A stretch of 64,000 bases of DNA from Seriola aureovittata (Eukaryota; Chordata; Actinopteri; Carangiformes; Carangidae): positions 10,606,694 through 10,670,693 of the forward strand of contig NC_079369.1 in NCBI RefSeq assembly GCF_021018895.1, given 5' to 3'. How positions within the stretch are numbered: position 1 is the first letter of the stretch; the number at the start of each line of letters is the position of its first letter. The notes beneath the pieces were generated by a model. It saw nothing but the letters and a program-made list of their open reading frames with translations. It was not told the origin of the DNA and ran no database searches. Of this stretch, positions 54,031-64,000 are shown in pieces. A program made the translations under genes and the position numbers.

Positions 54031-57000
54031 ATGAATATAACCAAAGAATTGATACTACAATTAAACAAAAAGTGTGCAAAAAGAATGACCAAATGAATTG
54101 CTAAAAACTTTCTTTCTTTCAAAAAATTATTTTGTTGTAATACACATTTGATCATGTTGATAATTGGAATCAGGCCTCACTATCCTTAATTGGAAAATAG
54201 CATATATTTTCATGTAGAATATTGTCTCTTTATATCATGCTTACAGTATTAAAATTCAAAGTTACTACAGCTAAATAGATCTTATAGTTGGATTTTCTTT
54301 TTCAACACTATTCCTGCCAGTGTCAATACAGTATGGTTTGTGGCTTTGTTATACAACTCATTCATTCTTCAGAAATCAGACTTTTCTCAAGGGACCCTTA
54401 TTCTCACAGTGAATCACTAAAGAAATCACACAAAGAGATTAAATGCATGAATAACATCGTGAGAAAAGGATGATTATTGTAAATCGTTTCCAGATAAACA
54501 TAGTGAAACCTTTCGGTAATCTGAGAGGGTTAGAGTACGTGAGCATGCTCATGTGTGCATTCGAGATCCAGAGGTATTTTCCCAGCATGTGACCCTGCCA
54601 TAATGGCTGTGTGAAGTGAATGGTGTATGTTTGTGAATGAATGACTGTGTGAATGGCCATCAGTCACAGCCGGACTAACAGACTCTCACTGACAGTGGGC
54701 TCTGTGGCCTGTGTGACGTGGCGGTGCTCCACATAAAGAAAGATTTGATAGAGATCTGCAGAGGTAGTAAAGGCTACCATGGTGACCGCTCAACCAGCAA
54801 CAACAATAAGACAGGCCGGCCATCGGGAACGGCCATCCTAAAGCTCCCTGGCTCCAGAGACAGGCTGGACAAAATAAAGGCTAAAACACACACTTCACAT
54901 CTCATTAGACAGGGCCACTGTGACAGCTGACTGAGAGTCCACCAAGTAAACCCAACAAAATGTATATGAATGAGTGAACAACATAAATTAGAAAAAAAAA
55001 GATTGACCTGCCAGACCTGCTTTTGGTGATTTATTAGCTCCTTTCAACATACATGCATTAAAACTAATCCTGCAGGTATTTAGTAGACACATTTATTTGA
55101 CAGCTATAGGTACAAGATACTTTTAAATTTTACTTTCATTGTTAGTACTCAAAATAGTGAGGTGAGTCTAGTCCATGAGGCGTGGAAATTAACCTGTTAG
55201 GTTAGTCCATAGTGAAACTGGCTACTTTTCCTCCTCCTCAGTTACTTAATATCTTCACAGAAAATTCTGAGTGTTTACATTTCCCTCCTCTTTTAATCGA
55301 CATTTAATCAATGCATGCAAACTTTTATCACTTTTTCAATTTATACCAAATCAGTTGTCCCCGCCCCCGCCTGGTATCAGGCCCGACAGATGCAGCTTCA
55401 GGCTCGGCAGCCATGTCTCCTCATCTCCATATCCCTACCAATGAACCAGCTCTGCACTCCCTATCTGAAGGAGGTGAGCACCATGTGATGTATGTGTTGA
55501 ATGACCTGTCAGTTGGCATAATTGTGGGGGGTTCCAATGTGATGTCTTTTCGCTGGGCCCAAAATCCCTGGCAGTGCCCCTCCTCACAGGGTAATGCATT
55601 GATCATTTCAAAAATGTCCGTCTGTCGTCAGGGGAACTGTAAGGTCTGTGGCAAATAAAAGTGGATGGACTCAGTGCACTGACAAAGACCCACAGGGAAT
55701 ATCAGGAATGCAGTATTATGTGCCGCACTGAGACACGGCTGCAAGAACATATTCCAGACTCCAACTCCATCAATGACTGTTTATCATACACCTGATTGAA
55801 ACACAATGCAATGGCATTAACAGGTCTGAGGACAGCTCATGTTCCCTCTGATTAATCCTGTTTCCAGACAACGTGGAGTTGATATTTTAGACAGGTTCTG
55901 GGCACCTATGAGGCATATGTGGGTGAAGTTAGTCATCGTCACACATACTCCCTGGCCTGCAGTGCTGCGGTCCACCTGTGTTTATAAGTCTAACACATCA
56001 CAGTCCGGCACACTGCTGCGCATCACAGCAGTCTTTTCCACCTCCCAACCGGCCAAACCAGTCATTCCAACATCTGTCACCCCGACCCAGTCAGCGTGCT
56101 GTGGCAGCTCTGGTGGTGAGGATCAGCCTGAAGGGGTCCAACAGTGGCACGCTCCAGCTGTGGGGGAGAAAGGGTGACTGTGATGGTCATGGGTTGTCTA
56201 TTGATGGAGTGTGCAGTGAACATGGGAGCAGAGAGAGGTGAATAGGGGTTACATGGGGGGGAACGTGGTGTGAAAATAAACGAAGAGGGCCGCAAACAGT
56301 GAAGCCAACAATGGCGTGTCAGATCCAGGTTTGTCTAAAGTTTATGTACCCCACTGTATAAACACTGAAGAACTGTCTGCCTTCTGAGATCATCCTTTCC
56401 AACGTGTTAGCCTTTGGGTTGGCCCACCGCAAACCCAGTATCTTCACAACATCTCTCCAATAGTTAGAACATATGCACACACACACACACACATACACAC
56501 ATAACTGCTGCCACCGTGGCCTTGCCTTGGGCCTCTAGACCATTTTCCCTGGAGCCTAAAGCAAAACAATCAAACCACTAACACAGGAAAGTGCACATAT
56601 GTTTCCAACACATCCATCACCCTTACTTACCTTACCACTACCAGTGCTTAGAAACAACTCTTACTCACACTTAACATGATCCAACTTCGAGATATTATCT
56701 TTAGAATATTTTTTTGAAACAGCAGAGGTGGCAAATGAGGTGGCCATCTTATCTTGTGCATTTAGGTTTGTGTTTGGCTCTGGCACACATATTTCAACTT
56801 CACCCTGCTCCTCTGTGACATTCTCCAGCACCATTTGCTTCTACACCTTATCACCAGGCTGAGGTACTCTTCAAGTTTTATCAAGATGGAGTGAAAGAAA
56901 ACATATCGAAACTCGTATTTCCAAAGAGTTTATGCTTTGTTTAACCTTATGTTTTCTCTGCAGCTCTCACCCTGAACGACTGTTTTTCATGGATGCAGAC

Positions 57001-60000
57001 CAAAAGATAAAGACGTGACCTCTCAGTGGACTGCAAGCTCCACAAGAACGTCACCGTGAAGGCACTCGCTCTCTTGGCATTCTGGCTGCCTTGGAAACTC
57101 GCAGTTCAAATATAGACTTACTGTCTTAGAGGGTTGGAAGAGAAACGGTATGGAAAATTAACAAAGCTCTATTGTTCAAAATCACAACTGAAGGGGGCAC
57201 TGCCTGCAGAGGTGGATTTTCCTACATTTTGTTTGTGTAAATGAATACCTACTATTAAAACCTGTAATTATCACAGAAAGAATTTATTAATTACAAAACA
57301 CAAGTTATTCATTCACTGTATTCACTCCAAGTATCCAATTTGGTCTCATGAATTTATGAAATGAAACATGAGTCATTAGGAAAACAAGCTGTTGCAAAGC
57401 ATGTGAACAGCATGTAGCCTACAGCATGTTTCAGATTTACGTGGTAAGATCATATGATTTATGTTATTCAGTGTCGAAAACCAGTGACCATTGAGTAATG
57501 ATGTAATATTTACAACAGCCTATATCTACTCTCAACTAATATGATTGTGTGGAGGTAAAAGGAGGCCGTTTATGATCGCATATTGACTGTGGATTCAAAC
57601 AGTGGACCGGTTGTGTGGTGTATCTATGCCACATGTGTGCACACACACCAGTGAGTCCTCCGCGTGAAAGGCCTATGTGTCTGGGCGTCAGTGACTTAAT
57701 GACAGCACTTACTGGCCTAATTCACACTCAGGTTCTTGTGCATGTTTGAAAAAAAACAACATGCAAGGAAATCCTACCAACAGAGAATCTGTTGTGTCAG
57801 TCAGATTGGAGTTGAATGCTTTTAAGGTTCATGTTTGACCTCCTTTGATCCTTCCTCTGGGTCAAAATAGAAATATATTTATACTTTTAACGTACAGACA
57901 TCACTTGGCACATTTTCACATCTGCTACCTGAAAAGGGAAACCTTTCTAAAACGAAATATATTTCAACCCGAATCAGCTCTCGGGCTACTTATGAAGTGA
58001 ATTACAGCCAGAAATGGTAAATGTACGGAAAGGAGTGGTTTGGCCCGAGAAACACAGAGGAGAGAGAGAGATATGTAGGGGCATGAGGGTGGAGAGAGAC
58101 TAAAACAGGAGAGGGCAGAGCTACACACATCTTTCCACTACCGTGTTTTTATTTGAGCTTGTTGTGTCTCACAGGAAACGTCTTTTCGCTGTTTCCATGA
58201 AAACCTTTTCTTCTTCTATGGTAAATATCAAGCGGGCTATTAATAAAACAAGAGAACACAACACTCTGTTAGGAAATGACTGTAACTATAGTACCTGCTG
58301 TTGCTTCTTACTCTGGACGATTCCCTTTATTTACTACTGTGTAAGTGACACTGCAGTCTCATTTATGAAATAATTGATGTGCTTCAATAACTGAGGAAAA
58401 ACAAGAAAACAAAATGCTAATTTTGTCCCACCTTTAATTCTATGTGTAACTTCTCCCTTTGTACCTGGAAAGCACCGAATTGTGATTAGATAACACTTGC
58501 GTGACGATGTTTTGCCATGAAACAACTTGTGCTCATGATTCAGATCCTGTGCTCCACAAACCACTGCCCAGCCAGGCATCTGATTATTAACTGTTGTGAG
58601 CTCACACGCATAGCAGCACAATGAACGGAAACCCAAGTCTCTTGAGTCTAATGATATCACCTTTGAATGTAACCATGATTGTAGCCTGAATTATTAGGCA
58701 TCAAAAGGCTTGGTTGCTCTTGTGTAACCGTCCTTGTCAGTGCATCAGCAACATATCAAAACGCATCAGTTATTATTTTCTTTAGATTAAAAGTGTGACA
58801 GAGTGAGACCTGTCTGGTCATTTCCTTGTCAGTGACTCATCACTGCACTGCCTGTATTATACTTGTAAGGCTGAGAAGCAGTTTGAAATAAATCATGGAG
58901 CGGGTGGTTTCACTGTCAAGGCAACAGTGGCCCAGGGGAAGTGTGCTGTCGGCTGCATGACCTCCTGTGTTTTGCTGTCTCTTGCGGTGTGTTGGTTTAG
59001 TGGGGAATCCAAATGGAAGCCCTAAATCCCAGTTAATCTGTCACAGCGCTGGGAGAACTGGGCACTCCACAGCCACGCTATCTGATCATCAGCTTTGTAC
59101 TGGCAGCCCCACTGAGATACAAACATCCTGTTTGGAGAGGGAGTGGGAGAAAGAGCGAGGGAGAGAAAGAGAAATACCAGTGTAAATCGTCTCTAAATAC
59201 TGGCCGAAATGCCTGTGCGAATGTGCAATGAAAGTCTCACAAGTTCTCTGTGTTAGCCACGGTAATGCTTTTTGCGTCCGTGTTTGTTAACTCATTGTTT
59301 TTTTTTTAAACTACATTACTTTCAAAGCAAAAAAATACTAAGTGTAGACAGTGAGTCATATTAGTATGTACGCAGAAACCAGAGAGCAAAAAGAGCAGCC
59401 AGCAGTCTGAAAATTAGCCCAATTATGACTCCACTGCACAGCCAGTAATCTCTTGTCCCATCTGTGCCAGACAAGCACAAAACATATACACCAAATATGG
59501 AACTGCCAGAGGAATGCTCTCAGGATAAACTGCCATACAATTAAACGCAATTGTTTTTCGATGTTGAAACTTGATTTCTTTTGCACTTGACAAAGTTATT
59601 GAAATAGATGTAGAAAAAATGTTTGTTGCCATGTTGAAGTTTTCACAGAACAGCATTGCCCCCTTGTGGAATGGTATTTATAGTGATGTAAGATAATAAT
59701 CACACACAGTTATACTTTAAGTGAACAAAAAGCAGAGGTGTCATATTTAGAATATACTATATATTTGGACAACAAATTAGCAGAGTTGAAAAGAGAAAGA
59801 TATGTGACCAAGACTGAATTCACCCCCAAGCTTTGCTGCTTCCTAAAACAACAAAGGAAACTTGAAACAATGCATAACCTGAATGATTTTTCTTAAGGAA
59901 TGTGTCTAGGCACAGGCAAGTATTGTCACATGGGCTTAAAATGAGGATGTGGAGGCTCTTAAGTGTTTGTTTTTTTCACAGCCACAGACCCAGAGAACAT

Positions 60001-60475
60001 AAATGTGGCTGAACTATTACGTGTTAAGCATAAAACGTGCTTCTATATGACATTCAGTATGTACTGACTGACTGAAGACTCACCTCACTCTCCGAATGGT
60101 TCTTTAGCACTTAACTACTATTTGGTTTCCTTAGTTCATTAGAAGTATTCGTCAAGTATATTTGAATTTTGAATACAGTAAAAAAAACTGTGCTCATAGA
60201 ATGACACAATCACTGTATTCTCATCATTGAGAGGCGTCTAAGGCACTTAAAGGATTTAAAATGTCTGTGTCTTTTTATATTTGGAGTACCATTTTGTCAT
60301 TGTGGGTTAGCTGACTGTGTGAAAATAAAAGAGAAAATGTCGAGCGAAACACAGAAAATGCACACTCCCAGGAAGTGAAACAACTCCTTACTTCCAGGCT
60401 TTTCCAGTTATTCAGTCAAATATTGAACAATGGCTATTTTATTAGTGATTGAACAAACATGGTGAAATAACAAAA

Positions 60476-60482
60476 TTTTTAT
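60476..60482 (-). terminator. Possible poly(A) signal for a minus-strand gene
   Basis: Plus-strand TTTTATT gives AATAAAA on the minus strand. It lies about 0.9 kb below the candidate terminal exon at 61,375-61,445. Confidence 0.3.
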
Positions 60483-61104
60483 TCAAATTCAAACAGACCC
60501 AAATGACTTTCTGTTGTATTGTACCATGTTGCATTCCTTCATGTCTGCTCAAAGTTTGTCAACACAAAACTGAAATTTTGAATCAATGTTCGATTACAGT
60601 ACAGTCCCTGAAGAACATTTAATTATTTAATAATTTTTAATTACATAATGGAATCTTCCCTGTTCCACTTAGGCATAACATGCTTACATGACATAAAGGT
60701 AGATATCTGACCACTATACATATCACAACAGTACAGGACTATGTTGGATATTCATTATATCACATAAGTTCGTTAAATATGCAATTTCTTACGTTTGAAA
60801 AGACTTTGGTCAAAACAGTGATAGATACATATTCTCATATATCAGATAGTGGCATTAATAGTCATGCTTTCTTGTGACATATGGATGACATCTCAGTTTG
60901 TGGCAGACACAGTTGTTGTCATGGTGACTCATAGACGTTTTACTGGAGTCTGGACATCAGCCATGGATATATCCAGTAAAAGGTCAGCTCTTAGTCCAGC
61001 TGGTTCACACCGAGCAGGAAAGACAGAAAGACAGAAAGACAGAAAGACTCTTCAGAGACTCTTCATTGATAAAAGTCCTTTCCTTTTTGCTTACATTTAT
61101 TCAA

Positions 61105-61113
61105 CATACGCAC

Positions 61114-61145
<32 letters not shown>

Positions 61146-61146
61146 T
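61105..61146. repeat. (CA)n microsatellite
   Basis: A CA run with one AA interruption. Confidence 0.95.
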
Positions 61147-61374
61147 AACCATCCTAACCCACCACTGCTCACCACAACACCACCACCATCACACACAAGT
61201 AACCAATCTCAGCTATCTCATTGTAGAGGTATTATATTGTGGTTGGTATGTTTTTGTGTCGGTGTGTTTTTGTGTTTGCTCTGGAACAAAACCTGAGGAC
61301 TCATGGGCTGAGGTCTGACTGTTACCCTGCAGGATCTAGCCAGGAAATCTAAGAGTAGCAAGTTACCAAAGCTC

Positions 61375-61445
61375 TCAGCCGAGTCTCAGGGAGGACAGGC
61401 TGAACTTGCTCTTGGATCTGCCACAGTCCTCGGGTCTCCATCCTC
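61375..61445 (-). CDS. Candidate 3'-terminal coding exon of an unidentified gene
   Basis: On the minus strand a long pyrimidine-rich stretch ends in GCATTAAAG. The phase that receives two bases of the split codon then reads GWRPEDCGRSKSKFSLSS and LRLG before a TGA at 61,377-61,375. Its basic/Ser-rich composition looks more protein-like than the other two frames. I do not recognise the protein. If real, the upstream exons lie to the right, partly or wholly outside the window, and the 3' UTR would run left towards 60.5 kb. Confidence 0.3.
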
Positions 61446-64000
61446 CTTTAATGCAGAGAAATGAGACAGAATAAAGAGCAACTGAAAAGCTTTTGTGAGT
61501 TTAGACGTTTTTTAAAAGGGTAAGAGAACAGGATGGATCTCTGCAATGAACACCTCAAAGTCTGAATGTTTATAAGACTCACAATAGTTTGTATTCTCCT
61601 CTGTGTATTTGCATTCCTTTGACTCTGCTCTCTTTTAGGAAAAAAAAAGGCTCTGGAATGTCACTATCACTGTCTGGGTCATACACCGCAGGCTGAATAA
61701 TGAAGACAATCATGATGGTATGTGTTATTTATGGGTTTTCACATAGCACTTTGCAGTAACAGTATACCATACACTTTACTGGAAATATGCCATGAAGAGA
61801 GACACAGAATAAAAGCATTAAAACGAAAAACACAATTTATGGAAGCTACAAAGCATAATCTCTGCTTTAAATCTACTTTTCATCACTGGGAATACAGGTA
61901 TCTCCCTGCCACAACACGTGTTATGGGTTGTTGGTCCAGTGCCCAGTTCCCCATTTTTTCTCCATTATTACCACATCCAGAACATGTTTATACTGCACCC
62001 TGTGGACTGAAGTCTTCACTGCACTCCCATTAAGTTACAGGAAATGAACAATGGTTTGATCCAGTGAGAGATAATTACATGCACTATAATGATATATATC
62101 CGCACAGAAAAATATTTCCTGTAAGTCAACAATTTGAAATGTAAATGTGTTTTAACAAACTCCCCATGTACAGTTGGCTTCTCCATGTTTGTCTCAGTAT
62201 ACTGTAGTAACCTTAACTAACTAACCCCTCAGTGACCTGTCATTACACATGCGGGAATATTACTGTAGCTGAAGAACACTTTCATCACTCCTGGAGTATG
62301 TGATGAGAAGTACTCGTCACCTGTGAAAAAGAGTTGTATAATGTCTGCTGTTGCTCTAATAACTCTATTGAGGTCTTGGTGATCGGGATGCATTACAGAA
62401 AACTTAAATCATGGAGTGACAGAATCTTGGGCATTTACCAGCCAGAGAGGGTCCATGTTTAAAAAGAAACACACCCTAGTGTTTAAATTATACCATTCCC
62501 TTCTTTCTCCTCTTGAAAAACTCAAAACACTGAGTACATACCACCAACAATGCTTCACAAAAAGCTTTGGTTGTTGCTGTGTGAGCAGCTTTTCTTTAAC
62601 ACACAAAACGCAGAGAGTTAAAGACCCCTGAAGAAATAGAGGACACAATAAAGTGTCCTCACTTGTATAACCTTCATAAAAACCCTTTCATTGTAGGCAA
62701 TTAAGGAGGGGAAAGGTCTCCTGGTGAGGGAGGAGCAGTCTGTTAATGAACACTTTATTTACTGTCCAAATCCAGTTTACAACTAAACCTCTCACACACT
62801 CTCTTTAATATAAACAGAAATAATGAAATAACCAGATGTCTGATACAACAACCATTTCTTTGTCCTTGCCTAAAAAAGCCATATTTGATGACAAAAACAA
62901 GGGCATACTCCATGAAGACTTCGACATCTTGTCAAATACACCTGTGACATTTCAATACACAGTATGTTACTTCTGCTGCTAGGTGTCTCACTAAAAGGCC
63001 TCCAAATAGAGAATTGTGCTTTTACCCTTTCATTTGAAACACTAAAAAATACTGACGCACTTAAATGCCAGAAAAACCTTTTTAAATCGTTTAAAACAGT
63101 TTTGATCCTTTTTTTCTCTCACATCATCTCCTGCACACTCTCAGTTGTGAGGCTGGATATTTCACACCTTTCACAGCCAGTAACCATTGCCTCAGGACTG
63201 CCCTAACCCCTCCCTTTGTTTCATTTGACAGGGTAAATGCCTGTCTTCAAACTAAAATGATTGACAAAGACACTAGCCAATAGCCATGCTCTCTCTGACT
63301 GACAGAAATACATCATCACTGTTTCGCTTAGGGATGCTTGCTGTCATCACCCGACCCTGCTGGAGGGAAATCTGGACGTAACTAAGCAAGGAGACCTCCA
63401 GGTTCAAGGTAGCAAGGTAAAAGAAACAAGCACCAACTGCCAGGCAGTCGGAAGGAAAGAAATTAGTTGAAAGTAATGATGTTGAGTAATTATGTGAATA
63501 CACATGCCCAACACTCTGCAATGGACTTCACATCACAATATTCATAATTTGGAATACATTTACGATAAACCCCTTTGTTTTTTTTGTTTTTTTATTGGTG
63601 GACCGTTACAGACAAATGGAATATAAATGATCAAGAAATATACAGTGGACAATCGGGATTCATGACCTCTTCAATGGTAGGGAGTCATCACCGCTTGCTT
63701 TGCTGGTTTAGGATGTTAGTAAATATGAATTGTCAAAAAGTTACTTTTATCAGTAAACATGAATAGTACAAAGAAGACGTAAATTATAATGTTGTTAACA
63801 AACTGTAAAATTGCTATATTAACACTTATTTATACTTATTAACACAGTATATTAAACCTATGACCACCCCCACAGTCATAGTGTATCCTGTTACATCATT
63901 GATGACATCAGCAAAAGCATAAAAGTGTTTGCCCAGGTGCTCAGATTAAACCAATGAAGTAGTAGAACTATAGTAGAACTGTATCTATTTAACAAAAAAT
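61446..64000. other. Unassigned AT-rich DNA at the right edge
   Basis: No coding exon is recognised on either strand. If the candidate terminal exon is real, this is intron sequence of that gene. Confidence 0.45.

Larger units (their letters stand above)
50569..60470. other. Unassigned intergenic DNA
   Basis: No gene could be supported over about 10 kb. The content is AT-rich with one dispersed repeat (53.9 kb) and CA/GT tracts. ORFs such as those at 55.3-56.2 kb lack recognisable domains. Confidence 0.55.

Noticed and set aside
55311..56177. Two plus-strand open frames (115 and 112 codons)
   Set aside because: No domain, no splice context and no composition typical of coding sequence. The length is within chance expectation.
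56960..57020. Possible terminal exon (acceptor TTTTCTCTGCAG, then 17 codons and stop)
   Set aside because: No upstream plus-strand exon, no recognisable peptide and no supporting phase information.

Overview
The window looks like teleost fish nuclear DNA, probably from a percomorph. It has intron-containing vertebrate genes, many long (CA)n/(GT)n tracts, several dispersed repeats I recognise as typical of percomorph genomes, and one intact Ty3/gypsy LTR retrotransposon. The fish assignment rests on pattern recognition, because no database search could be run.

Layout. (1) About 0.2-4.9 kb, minus strand: the 5' part of an ANKRD24-type ankyrin-repeat/coiled-coil gene. It has a noncoding first exon, a start exon and seven ankyrin-coding exons, and it runs off the left edge. 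(2) About 4.9-7.7 kb: a short intergenic segment between two divergent promoters. (3) About 7.7-28.1 kb, plus strand: a complete SHD adaptor gene of the SHB/SHD/SHE/SHF family. It has a noncoding exon carrying a uORF, then seven coding exons that splice in phase to a 421-residue product. One of these is an in-frame 78-bp exon that human SHD, as I remember it, lacks. (4) About 28.1-37.2 kb: intergenic DNA with dispersed repeats. (5) About 37.2-39.9 kb, minus strand: a sphingosine-1-phosphate receptor with one coding exon and a spliced 5' UTR; the subtype is most likely S1PR4. (6) 43,388-50,564, minus strand: a 7.18-kb Ty3/gypsy element with apparently identical 363-bp LTRs, a 4-bp target duplication, a tRNA-Pro primer-binding site, a polypurine tract and one uninterrupted 1,914-codon gag-pol ORF. 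(7) About 50.6-64 kb: mostly unassigned DNA. A minus-strand terminal-exon candidate lies at 61,375-61,445, and its gene would extend past the right edge.

ANKRD24, SHD and S1PR4 all lie in human 19p13.3, so the block looks like conserved synteny with rearranged orientation. The genes do not form an operon or pathway. SHD is a phosphotyrosine adaptor, the receptor is a lipid GPCR and ANKRD24 is structural. The notable content is the young, intact retrotransposon with NPF motifs in Gag, the extra SHD exon, the uORF that echoes the SHD start, a splice acceptor built on a 28-nt homopolymer, and the orphan terminal exon.
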